NCBI GenBank assembly: GCA_020072845.1
Contig: JAIQGF010000011.1
Coordinates: forward strand, 414,173 to 458,018
DNA: 43,846 nt
DNA from: Terriglobia bacterium
GTDB taxonomy: Bacteria; Acidobacteriota; Terriglobia; Terriglobales; Acidobacteriaceae
Direction: 5' to 3'
Position 1 is the stretch's first letter; each line of letters opens with the position of its first letter. Below are positions 25,648 to 33,430 of the stretch, in pieces. The notes beneath the pieces are model-generated. The model was not told the origin of the DNA and did not search any database. It saw only the letters and a list, made by a program, of their open reading frames with translations. A program made the translations under genes and the position numbers.

Positions 25648-27543
25648 ATGACCTTCACCTTCCTCGACTGGGCCGCCATCGTCGCCTATCTCGGCATCAC
25701 CCTCGCGCTCGGACTCTACTTTCGCAGCCGCTCCGGCAAGACCGTGGACGACTACTTCGTCTCCGGGCGCAACGTGAATTGGTGGCTCGCCGGCACGTCC
25801 ATGGTCGCCACCACCTTCGCCGCCGACACCCCGCTGGTGGTCACCGGGCTGGTCTACCGCCAGGGCATCAGCGGCAACTGGCTGTGGTGGAGCTTCCTGC
25901 TCTCCGGGATGATGACTGTCTTCCTCTTCGCCCGGCTGTGGCGGCGTTCCGGGCTGCTCACCGACGTGCAATTCGCCGAGATTCGCTACAGCGGACGTCC
26001 CGCCGCCTTTCTTCGCGGATTTCGCGCGCTCTATCTCGGCTTGCTGATGAACTGCATCATCCTCGGCTGGGTGACCAAGGCGATGACATCCATTGTCAGC
26101 GTCACTCTGGGCGGCACGCCGCTGCTGAACTCGGTGAGCCGCGCGCTCACGCCCCTCGGCTCGCTCTGGTCCGGCCCCGACGGCGCCGCGCTCGCCATCT
26201 GCGTGCTCTTCCTGATTCCGTTTACCGGACTGTACGTCGCGCTTGGCGGACTTTGGGGCGTGCTCTGGACCGACCTGTTTCAGTTTGTCCTCAAGATGAC
26301 CATCGTCATCGCGGTGGCGTATTACGCGGTGCATGCCATCGGCGGCATGGATGTCATGCTCGCCCGCCTGCGCGCGATGCAGGCGTCCACGCCGAATTCC
26401 ACCAATCCCACGGCTCTGTTTCCCGACTTTTCGCACGGCCTGACCGCCGAAGTGATCTGGATGTACCCGGTCATCACTTTTCTGGTGAACATTGCGCTGC
26501 AGTGGTGGGCGTTCTGGTATCCGGGCGCCGAGCCCGGTGGTGGCGGCTATATCGCGCAGCGCATCTTCAGCGCCAAGGACGAGCGCCATGGCCTGCTCTC
26601 CGTCCTCTGGTTCAATGTCGCGCACTACGCCGTGCGCCCGTGGCCGTGGATCGTCACCGGCCTGGCGGTGGTCGTTCTGTATCCCGGCCTCGCCGAACCC
26701 GAGAAGGGCTACATGATGGTGCTCAATCAGCACCTTCCGCACGCCTTCCGCGGCATCGCCATCGCCGGGTTCCTGGCCGCGTTCATGTCCACCGTGGCCA
26801 CGCAGCTGAACTGGGGAGCTTCCTACCTGGTCGCCGATTTCTACCGGCGTTTCATCAAGCGCAACGCCTCCGAGCGCCATTACGTAGTCGCCTCCCGTCT
26901 CGCCACCGTATTCTTGGTGATCGCCTCGGCGTGGGTTTCGGTGCAGTTGACCTCGATCGGCGGCGGCTGGCAGGTGGTGCTGGAAATCGGCGCCGGCACC
27001 GGGCTGGTTTACCTGCTGCGCTGGTACTGGTGGCGCATCAATGCCTGGAGCGAAATTTCCGCCATGGCTACCTCGCTCCTCGTCAGCCTGCTGCTGAATT
27101 GGAAGGGTCTGTGGCTGCGCGTTAGCGGCAATGAATCTCTGTTTGTCGGCAGCGGCCCGGTGGTGTTCGCGAAAACCGCGCTGACCACGACGATCATCAC
27201 CACGCTGGCGTGGATCGTCGTGACTTTCCTGACCAAACCCGAACCCGAGCGCGTCCTGGTTTCCTTCTACCGCAAGACTCGACCCGACGTCCGCGGCTGG
27301 CGACCGATCGCGCGCCTCACGCCCGACGTTACCGCCAATCGCGACCTCGGCCGCAACCTGATCGCGTGGCTGCTGGGCTGCGCCATGGTTTACCTGGCGC
27401 TGTTTGGCCTGGGAAAACTGATTCTCAATCAGCCCGGACTTGGCATTGCGCTGCTGATCAGTTCAGTGGTGTGCGCGTTCCTGCTGTACAAAGAGCAGTC
27501 GAGCCGCGGTTGGGGAGCGGAACAGGATCAAGGGTCCGCATGA
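25648..27543 (+). CDS. Sodium:solute symporter (SSS family)
   Basis: A 631-residue transporter with about 13-15 membrane helices. The first is FLDWAAIVAYLGITLALGLYF, followed by the SSS-type block DDYFVSGRNVNWWLAGTSMVATTFAADTPLVVTGLVY, with GLYVALGGLWGVLWTDLFQF and an AFMSTVATQLNWGASYL helix later. SSS proteins couple Na+ entry to uptake of sugars, amino acids or similar solutes; the substrate is not decidable here. It is longer than the usual 500 residues because of an extra C-terminal helix pair and charged loop (530-590). Upstream (25540-25640) is a word array and no clear promoter. Confidence 0.9.
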   Translation: MTFTFLDWAAIVAYLGITLALGLYFRSRSGKTVDDYFVSGRNVNWWLAGTSMVATTFAADTPLVVTGLVYRQGISGNWLWWSFLLSGMMTVFLFARLWRRSGLLTDVQFAEIRYSGRPAAFLRGFRALYLGLLMNCIILGWVTKAMTSIVSVTLGGTPLLNSVSRALTPLGSLWSGPDGAALAICVLFLIPFTGLYVALGGLWGVLWTDLFQFVLKMTIVIAVAYYAVHAIGGMDVMLARLRAMQASTPNSTNPTALFPDFSHGLTAEVIWMYPVITFLVNIALQWWAFWYPGAEPGGGGYIAQRIFSAKDERHGLLSVLWFNVAHYAVRPWPWIVTGLAVVVLYPGLAEPEKGYMMVLNQHLPHAFRGIAIAGFLAAFMSTVATQLNWGASYLVADFYRRFIKRNASERHYVVASRLATVFLVIASAWVSVQLTSIGGGWQVVLEIGAGTGLVYLLRWYWWRINAWSEISAMATSLLVSLLLNWKGLWLRVSGNESLFVGSGPVVFAKTALTTTIITTLAWIVVTFLTKPEPERVLVSFYRKTRPDVRGWRPIARLTPDVTANRDLGRNLIAWLLGCAMVYLALFGLGKLILNQPGLGIALLISSVVCAFLLYKEQSSRGWGAEQDQGSA

Positions 27544-27686
27544 TCGCAAAAAGCAGCCACGGCCTTCTGTCTTGAAGTTCTGCAGAACGCGCAACTGGTG
27601 CTGAGACCAAACCCCGCCGACCGCAGCAGACACCGCATCCATTAACTCAACTCCTTGGCGCATGCACAAGCCAGATTCACTAAGAG

Positions 27687-27692
27687 TAGAAT
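27687..27692 (+). promoter_or_regulatory. -10 box of the protease gene
   Basis: TAGAAT ends 7 nt before GTG 27700, again leaving no room for a ribosome site. It is another candidate leaderless start. Confidence 0.4.
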
Positions 27693-27699
27693 CTCAGGC

Positions 27700-28779
27700 G
27701 TGAATCGCATTCTTGTCGCAATGATTGTTTTTCTCTCGTTTGCCTGTACTGCAAGCGCACAGGTGGCCTCTGAGCCCTCCGCGGTTATTGCTCGCGTCAG
27801 TGCTGCCACCGTTCTCGTCCTGTCCGGCGAGGGAGGGGGAAGGCTCAGTTCGATTAGCACTGGTGTCATCGTACGACCAAACGGTGTGTTCTTAACGGCG
27901 TATCACGCAATCAAGGAGGCACGAGAGGTTCAAGTACGCTTGAGAACGGGTGACGTTTACGACCAAGTTGTGTTACTTGGTGCCGATGAGCGCCGCGATG
28001 TTGCAGCATTAAAGATTACGGCCACAGGCCTGCCGACGCTGCCGGTAGGGTCGAGTGCAGATGCTAAGCCCGGTGGGGCCGCGTACGTAGTCTCCAACTC
28101 CAACGGCCTCGCTTGGAGTGCCAGCGCAGGTATTTTTGCGGCATCGAGGCTGGCCGATGAGATAAAGGGGGCGGGACAGGGATTCACAGTATTGCAATTC
28201 ACCGCCCCAGTAAGTGGGGGCGCAAGCGGAGGGCCGCTCGTCGATTCAGGAGGTGCTCTCGTCGGAATCATTACCAGAGGAGCAGCTTCTGGTGTGGGAT
28301 TCGCAGTCCCCATCGAAGCCGTAATCGGGCTGGCCGATGGGAACGTGAACCTGGCACTAGGGAGCGGCGCAGCATTACAGTTGCCCTCGAATCGACAGTC
28401 CCCGTCGTCCGCCGCCGTTGCCTCCTCCAATCCGCAAGAGATTGTTCGTGCCGCAAAAACAATCTGCATCAGTACCCGGACCATGTATTTCACGCCTGCA
28501 AGACTGGAAAGTGAATTTGTGCAGCAAAAGGACTTCGAAAATCTTGGCCTAATGCTTGTCAAAGACCCGCGTGTTGCGGACCTGCTCATCACCATCGACC
28601 GCCCCTCATTCACGTACACTTTCACGTATTCAGTGGCCGATTCGAGAACCTCACTAGTTCTTGACTCAGGAAAGGTTACTGCCATCGACGGGAACTCCGC
28701 GGCCGGGAAGATAGCGAAGCAACTGGTCAGCAATTGGGCAAAAATTCGTCGAGTAGCACCCGCCTCCAAGGCGAACTAA
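27700..28779 (+). CDS. Exported trypsin-like (HtrA-type) serine protease
   Basis: A 359-residue protein with a signal peptide (about 1-20, ending ASA). The chymotrypsin-fold domain has His69 in LTAYHAIKEA, Asp100 in RRDVAALKI and Ser177 in GGASGGPLVD: a complete triad with the HtrA-style serine loop. There is no PDZ domain. The C-terminal 120 residues form a separate domain (ICISTRTMYFTPARLE, DLLITIDRPSFTYTFTYSV) that I do not recognise. It probably acts in periplasmic protein quality control or processing. Start GTG 27700 is chosen from the signal peptide boundary and the -10 box; a longer frame upstream lacks support. Confidence 0.82.
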   Translation: MNRILVAMIVFLSFACTASAQVASEPSAVIARVSAATVLVLSGEGGGRLSSISTGVIVRPNGVFLTAYHAIKEAREVQVRLRTGDVYDQVVLLGADERRDVAALKITATGLPTLPVGSSADAKPGGAAYVVSNSNGLAWSASAGIFAASRLADEIKGAGQGFTVLQFTAPVSGGASGGPLVDSGGALVGIITRGAASGVGFAVPIEAVIGLADGNVNLALGSGAALQLPSNRQSPSSAAVASSNPQEIVRAAKTICISTRTMYFTPARLESEFVQQKDFENLGLMLVKDPRVADLLITIDRPSFTYTFTYSVADSRTSLVLDSGKVTAIDGNSAAGKIAKQLVSNWAKIRRVAPASKAN

Positions 28780-28830
28780 CGCCGCCATGAGTCTCTCTGG
28801 CTGGCGTGAAATCGCCAATCACTAGTTACG

Positions 28831-28857
28831 GCGCGGGCCTGCCGTGTCAGCCCGCGC
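28831..28857. terminator. GC hairpin after the protease gene
   Basis: GCGCGGGC (28831-28838) and GCCCGCGC (28850-28857) form an 8-bp perfect stem with an 11-nt loop about 50 nt after the stop. There is no T-run, so termination is only likely. Confidence 0.4.
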
Positions 28858-28967
28858 TCATGCTGGAGGCAGTCCAACAACTTCTCTCCAGACGTCCCCA
28901 CCCTTTTGTCACGTATTAACCGGTCCGGAATGCTTGCATACTGGGAAGCGCTGTTCGGAGAAAGAAG

Positions 28968-29630
28968 ATGGCTGTTCGGGAACAATCCGGCGGGTCTGGG
29001 AAAATCCGGCTCGGCCGCATCTTGAGCATTGCGACTCTGCTCATCGCAGTGGCCGCCCTCGTACTTGCGTTAAAGAAGCCGCAACCGGTGGCGCCGCCGC
29101 AGTCACCGGCTGCGATCGCCGCCAACGCCCAATCCTTTCAAGCGAAAGTGAGCCAGTTGGAACAGGCCCAGGCGCAAGGCCAAACCGGGTCTGAAGTGCG
29201 CCTGACGGCGGATGAAATTGTGGCTGCCATCGCTCAGGCAGAAAGAGCAATGCCGGCGCAGGGCAAGGCCCCAGGCTTCGCCGCCCCCTCGGCAGACACC
29301 GCTGCTGCTGTCGCGCCCAGTGCCGTTGAGATGGCTAACGTTGACGAACCGATTATCAGTTTTGAAGGCGACATAGTCCGGGGCCAATTCGTAAGCGAGG
29401 TGGCCGGGAAGAAGACTTACGTCACCGTGGCGGGCCATCTGGGATCGAAAAACGGATATGCGACTTTTGAGCCCACGGAATTCAAAGTGGGAGACCTGAA
29501 GGTGCCGGTATCGCTGGTCAACGACGCCCTACAGAAGAAAATGCTGGAACAGCAGGAGCGCCTGAAACTCCCGGATTTCGTCAGCGAGGTGCGGGTGGAG
29601 AACAGCCAACTGGTGGTGAAGCAGAAGTAG
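28968..29630 (+). CDS. Membrane-anchored protein of unknown function
   Basis: A 220-residue protein with an N-terminal transmembrane helix (about 18-36, LGRILSIATLLIAVAALVLAL) and an alanine/glutamine-rich linker with a short coiled region (FQAKVSQLEQAQAQG). The outside C-terminal domain is ISFEGDIVRGQFVSEVAGKKTYVTVAGHLG ... LPDFVSEVRVENSQLVVKQ. The closing segment resembles the V-E-N-G-x-L-V-V end of envelope proteins such as the DUF2993/LmeA type, but the match is loose. GGAGAAAGAAG precedes the ATG. It stands alone and converges on the receiver gene. Confidence 0.65.
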   Translation: MAVREQSGGSGKIRLGRILSIATLLIAVAALVLALKKPQPVAPPQSPAAIAANAQSFQAKVSQLEQAQAQGQTGSEVRLTADEIVAAIAQAERAMPAQGKAPGFAAPSADTAAAVAPSAVEMANVDEPIISFEGDIVRGQFVSEVAGKKTYVTVAGHLGSKNGYATFEPTEFKVGDLKVPVSLVNDALQKKMLEQQERLKLPDFVSEVRVENSQLVVKQK

Positions 29631-29646
29631 AAGTGATCACAAAAGC

Positions 29647-29705
29647 TTCAGGGTTTCAAAGCTCACCGGCGCCGCGCAGCGCAAGATGATCTTTGAAACC
29701 CTGAA
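29647..29705. terminator. Bidirectional hairpin between convergent genes
   Basis: A 15-bp perfect inverted repeat, TTCAGGGTTTCAAAG (29647-29661) and its complement (29691-29705), has a 29-nt GC-rich loop. It is followed by more gaaact words up to 29735. It lies exactly between two convergent stops and probably terminates both. Confidence 0.6.
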
Positions 29706-29739
29706 AACTAGAAACTAGAAACCCGAAACTGAAACTGTC

Positions 29740-30246
29740 TTAGTTAGTTCTTGCCGGCTGCTGCGCCAGCGGCTTCGGCGACCCCGCTGGTTTGGGCTTG
29801 CCGAGCAGGTCGCGCATCTTCTCCACCATCACGCCCGATACCGCTCCCACCACCCGCATGCTGCCTCCGCCCCTGGTCGTCACCGGCGCAGCCTCCATCA
29901 TCTGTTCGATCTGGTGTGCCAGATCCGCGGTCGGCCCGCCCTTGGTGACGAACACGTCGATGCACTCGCGCGGCGCATCTTTCGGCAGCCACGGCAATGC
30001 CGTCAGGATCAGCACCGGCACATCGGCGCGCATGTTTTTCATCTTCCGCGCCACTTGGCCACCGTTCATTTCCGGCATTTCATAATCGAGCACCACCGCA
30101 TCCACGTCGTGCGAGCGGAAATAACGCAGCCCTTCTTTCGCGCTGCTGGCGGTGGTCACATGGAAATCGAAGGTCTCGAGCAGAATCTTGCGCACCTGCA
30201 AGCTCTGCTCATCATCGTCAATGCAAAGGACTTCCCGTTGCCGCAT
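29740..30246 (-). CDS. Stand-alone response-regulator receiver protein
   Basis: A 168-residue CheY-like protein with acidic pocket Asp10-12, phospho-acceptor Asp54 in VVLDYEMPEMNG, Thr82 and Lys102 (VTKGG). After the receiver (about 1-120), a 48-residue tail rich in Gly, Pro and Lys replaces any DNA-binding or enzymatic output. It would act by protein contact; no kinase is adjacent. The upstream DNA carries stacked GGTGC/GCACC palindromes (30341-30376). Confidence 0.88.
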   Translation of the reverse strand: MRQREVLCIDDDEQSLQVRKILLETFDFHVTTASSAKEGLRYFRSHDVDAVVLDYEMPEMNGGQVARKMKNMRADVPVLILTALPWLPKDAPRECIDVFVTKGGPTADLAHQIEQMMEAAPVTTRGGGSMRVVGAVSGVMVEKMRDLLGKPKPAGSPKPLAQQPARTN

Positions 30247-30634
30247 GTAATCTCCTTTGGCGTGGGCCCCGTCAAAAGCGGCATTCGCGCCAACCGAGGG
30301 GAGACTGCTCCCTGGGAACGGGGGCAGCGATTGAACATAGGGTGCTATGGCACCTCATGTGCCACATAAATGGTGCATTAGGCTCAATTACTTAGAGCGC
30401 GGCTGAGGGAAACTTCCAGGGAATTTTTACCTGATTTGGCAAAATTGTGGCGGCAAGCGGGCTAGCCACGGAGGACACTGAGGCCAAAGAAAATCGCAAC
30501 ATGAGACGGAGAAAGCGTGACCTCAGACAAGCCGGAATGCTGGATGACCGATAGGTTTCCTTCGTGATGCTGCCCTGTTATTTCTCTGTGACCTCTGTGG
30601 CTAAAGCATGCAACTCGGCACTCGGAACTCGCAA
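30247..30634. other. Intergenic region with palindromes and a gene-free word array
   Basis: 388 nt between the receiver gene and the ggt 3' end. Part one (30341-30376) holds GGTGC-TATG-GCACC overlapped by TGGCAC-CTCAT-GTGCCA and a further GGTGC, a likely control site for the receiver gene. Part two (about 30466-30610) has gccacggaggacactgagg and ctctgtgacctctgtggc words that pair as a loose hairpin. I see no gene. Confidence 0.45.
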
Positions 30635-32431
30635 CTACCATCCCGCCGCCCAGCGGTGCCCGCGCACGTCCGCCCCGGCCTTGATCACTCTACTACGAGT
30701 GTCGTACTCGATCATGGTTGGCGAACTCGAGTTTTGCCAGTCGCCCTGCATGATCAGCTTGTGACCCAGCGCGCGCAGCTCTTCGAGCGTTGATTCGTGG
30801 AAGCGGCTCTCCACCTGCAGGCCGAGCGGATTGTCGCCGTGGTCGTCGAAGGAGCTGTACATGGCCACCGAGTTGAACCGCGGCGCCTCCACCGCTTCCT
30901 GGGGCTGCATGCCAAACTCCATCACGTTCAGGAAAACTTGCAGCAGCGTCTGGTCCTGGCTGTCGCCGCCGGGGGTGGAAAATGCCAGCCACGGCTTGCC
31001 GTTTCTCAGCGCCAGGGTCGGCGTCAGCGTGATGCGCGGCCTTTTGCGCGGCCCGATCTGGTTGGGATGTCCCGGCGTGAGCACAAATGCCTGCGCGCGC
31101 TGCGTCAACGGAATGCCGGTGTCGGCGGCCATCATCGCCGGAATCCAGGCGCCGCTCGGGGTCGCCGAAAACATGTTTCCGTCCTGATCCATCACGTTGA
31201 CGCAGGTGGTGTCCTGATGCTCCGCGTTGCGCATGCGCAAGCGGGCTTTGGCGAACTCCGCCGGCGCCTCCGCCTTCATCCGCTGCGGATCGCCGACGCG
31301 ATGATCGGGCGACGCCAGCTTCGCGTTCATTAGCCCCCGCCGCACATTCGCGTATTCCTTCGAGATCAGTTGCGCGGGAATTTTGCTGACGTGCGGGTCG
31401 CCGTAATACGCGTCGCGGTCGGCGTACCCCAGCTTCATCGCCTCCACCACCGTGTGCACGTACTGCGGCGAGTTGTGCCCCATGCTTCTCAGATCGAAGG
31501 CCTCCAGCAGGTTCAGGTTTTGCAGGAACACCGGGCTCTGGCTCCAGTAGCTGACCTTATAAACGTCTGCGCCGCGGTAGCTGGTGGTCAGCGGACGCTC
31601 GACTTGCGCGCGAAACGAATTGATATCGCGCTCGCGCAGCAGGCATCCCACTTCCTCGCAGTACTTGGCGATCTTTTTCGCGATCGGCCCGCGATAGAAA
31701 TAGTCCCGCACGGCATCAATCGCCGCCGCGCGCTTCCTCCGCTTGGCCTTTTTTTCCGCGTCCGCCATGGCTTGCAGCGTTTTTGCCAGCTCGGGCTGCG
31801 ACCACACCGCGCCCTGTTCCACTGCCTTCCCCTTCGGCTTGTACACGCGCTCGGACGTCTTCCACTTCGAGTACGTCGGCTCGTGCTGCTGCAGCGTGCC
31901 GGCCAGGCGCTGGTCGGCGGGAAATCCCTGCGCCAGTTCGATCGCCGGCTCGATCACCTCGCTGAAGCTCATCGTGCCGAATTCCTCGAGCGCCACCAGC
32001 AGCCCGTCGATCATTCCTGGCACGATCGCGCTCAGCGGCCCGTAGGCGGGAATAATTCCGTTGCGTCCCTGGATCATCACCGGAAACGGCCCGCGGCGCG
32101 GGTCGTTGGCCGGCAGGTTCAGATAGAACGACGCCGTTGCCAGTTCCGGCGCGACGCCGGTGCCGTTGACCGCCACCACCGGCTTGCCCTTGAGCTTGAT
32201 CAGGATTGGAACTTCGCCGCCCAGCCCGCAACTGGCCTGCTCCACCACGCCGGCCGCGAACACCGTCGCCACGCCCGCATCCACCGCGTTGCCGCCCTGG
32301 TGCAACATGCGCATGCCGGCCTCGACCACCAGCGGATGTCCCGCTACCACCACGCCTCGCCGCCCCATCACCTGCGGCTTCAGCGTGGTGGGTACAAAGC
32401 TGTGCGGCGTGTAGGAGCCCTTCTCGGTCAT
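30635..32431 (-). CDS. Gamma-glutamyltransferase family protein
   Basis: A 598-residue Ntn-hydrolase precursor related to gamma-glutamyltranspeptidase. The large part has VVVAGHPLVVEAGMRMLHQGGNAVDAGVAT and GLGGE. The cleavage/nucleophile region is QDTTCVNVMDQDGNMFSATPSG, with the Thr pair where GGTs self-process. Later come GPRKRPRITLTPTLAL and FSTPGGDSQDQTLLQV. Typical roles are glutathione or gamma-glutamyl cleavage outside the cytoplasm, yet no signal peptide is seen here, so a cytoplasmic relative acting on another amide is possible. The ATG at 32431 is chosen with AAGGAG 8 nt upstream. Confidence 0.87.
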   Translation of the reverse strand: MTEKGSYTPHSFVPTTLKPQVMGRRGVVVAGHPLVVEAGMRMLHQGGNAVDAGVATVFAAGVVEQASCGLGGEVPILIKLKGKPVVAVNGTGVAPELATASFYLNLPANDPRRGPFPVMIQGRNGIIPAYGPLSAIVPGMIDGLLVALEEFGTMSFSEVIEPAIELAQGFPADQRLAGTLQQHEPTYSKWKTSERVYKPKGKAVEQGAVWSQPELAKTLQAMADAEKKAKRRKRAAAIDAVRDYFYRGPIAKKIAKYCEEVGCLLRERDINSFRAQVERPLTTSYRGADVYKVSYWSQSPVFLQNLNLLEAFDLRSMGHNSPQYVHTVVEAMKLGYADRDAYYGDPHVSKIPAQLISKEYANVRRGLMNAKLASPDHRVGDPQRMKAEAPAEFAKARLRMRNAEHQDTTCVNVMDQDGNMFSATPSGAWIPAMMAADTGIPLTQRAQAFVLTPGHPNQIGPRKRPRITLTPTLALRNGKPWLAFSTPGGDSQDQTLLQVFLNVMEFGMQPQEAVEAPRFNSVAMYSSFDDHGDNPLGLQVESRFHESTLEELRALGHKLIMQGDWQNSSSPTMIEYDTRSRVIKAGADVRGHRWAAGW

Positions 32432-32477
32432 GTCGCCACTCCTTGAGAAAAATCTCAATTTACCACGATGCGCTTTT

Positions 32478-32566
32478 ACCACCGAGACACCGGGACCACC
32501 GAGACGCACCGAGAAAACTTCTACAGAATTCTCGGTGACCCTCGGTGTCCTCGGTGACTCGGTGGT
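32478..32566. repeat. Hairpin repeat upstream of ggt
   Basis: Arms 32478-32492 and 32552-32566 pair at 14 of 15 positions (words accaccgagacaccg). An inner CCGAGAA/TTCTCGG pair stacks on them. It fills the space between the ZIP stop and the ggt start, and may end the ZIP transcript. Confidence 0.6.
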
Positions 32567-32581
32567 GAATTGGAATGTGAG

Positions 32582-33316
32582 CTAGAAGGCGATCTTCGTC
32601 AGTACTGCCAGCAGGACGAACCCGGAAATCAGTCCCAGCGACGGCGATTTCGAATCCGACTGCGCGTGGCTCTCCGGAATAAGCTGGTCCGACGCCACAA
32701 AAATCATCGCACCCGCCGCCAGCGCCATGCCGAAGGGCAGCATGCCGTCGAGCTTGCTGGCGAACCACACGCCCACCGCGGCCGCCAGCGGTTCGGTCAA
32801 TCCCGATAGCGACGCCCACGCGATCGCCCGTGCTCGCGAGAACCCGGCGGCGCGCAGCGGCATGGCCACCGCCAATCCTTCGGGAATGTTTTGCAGCGCG
32901 ATCGCGATCGCCACAATTGCGCCCAAGCCTTTCGTCCCGCTACCGAATGCGACGCCGATGGCCAATCCTTCCGGCACGTGATGCAGCGTGAGCGCCGCTG
33001 CCATCAGTATTCCCAGCTGTTTGCTGCGCCCGGTGATTTGCGGCGCGAAGTGCGGCTCCAAGTGTGGCACGGCGAGTTCCAGAAGGTACACCAGCAACGC
33101 ACCGCACAGCAGTCCCAGTGCCGCCGGCACGATCCCTTTGCGCGACAGCGCCGGCCACAGCAGCGTGATCGAGCCGGCTGCCAGCATCACCCCCGCCGAG
33201 AATCCCAGCAGGGTGTCGTACAGGCGGCGCGAAATGCGCGGCAGCAGCGCGATCATCACGCCGCCCAGGCCCGTCGCCAGGCCCGCCAGCAAACTCGCTA
33301 CCAGCGCCGCTTTCAT
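32582..33316 (-). CDS. ZIP family divalent metal transporter
   Basis: A 244-residue transporter with eight hydrophobic helices. The signature helix HHVPEGLAIGVAFGSG and its partner LQNIPEGLAVAMPLRAAG carry the His, Asn, Pro and Glu metal ligands of the ZIP family (ZupT-like). It would take up Zn2+ or related ions across the inner membrane. The loop between helices 3 and 4 (LEPHFAPQITGRSK) is short. No metal-responsive site is evident. It lies between ggt and the oxidoreductase cluster, on the same strand but with repeats on both sides. Confidence 0.93.
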   Translation of the reverse strand: MKAALVASLLAGLATGLGGVMIALLPRISRRLYDTLLGFSAGVMLAAGSITLLWPALSRKGIVPAALGLLCGALLVYLLELAVPHLEPHFAPQITGRSKQLGILMAAALTLHHVPEGLAIGVAFGSGTKGLGAIVAIAIALQNIPEGLAVAMPLRAAGFSRARAIAWASLSGLTEPLAAAVGVWFASKLDGMLPFGMALAAGAMIFVASDQLIPESHAQSDSKSPSLGLISGFVLLAVLTKIAF

Positions 33317-33346
33317 GAATCCCTATTCCTCAGAATCACTCCTCGA

Positions 33347-33375
33347 CAAAAACGCCCGGCTTTGTTCGCCGGGCT
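33347..33375 (-). terminator. Intrinsic terminator of the oxidoreductase cluster
   Basis: On the minus strand a GCCCGGC/GCCGGGC stem (33354-33360 and 33368-33374) with a 7-nt loop is followed by GTTTTTG. It lies about 50 nt past the end of the beta-gamma gene, a classic position. Confidence 0.75.
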
Positions 33376-33387
33376 TACTTCCGCATT

Positions 33388-33430
33388 GGCTAATGGCTAA
33401 TAGCTAATAGCTAATGGCTAACAGCTAATA
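33388..33430. repeat. Tandem gctaatag/gctaatgg array
   Basis: Four to five copies of a roughly 10-bp word (gctaatag/gctaatgg) run into the last codon and stop of the beta-gamma gene, so the TAG stop is part of the array. Confidence 0.6.

Noticed and set aside
25779-27125. A 448-residue frame on the plus strand within the symporter
   Set aside because: Shadow frame of the sodium:solute symporter, rich in Arg, His and Ala, with no recognisable domain.
28972-28983. TGTTCGGGAACA palindrome at the start of the 28968 gene
   Set aside because: The half-sites resemble the XRE-region palindrome, but the spacer is 2 nt instead of 8 between TGTTC and GAACA and it lies inside codons; probably chance.
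33388-33430. CRISPR-like array
   Set aside because: The period is only about 10 bp with no spacers; a simple tandem repeat. No other CRISPR-like pattern was seen.
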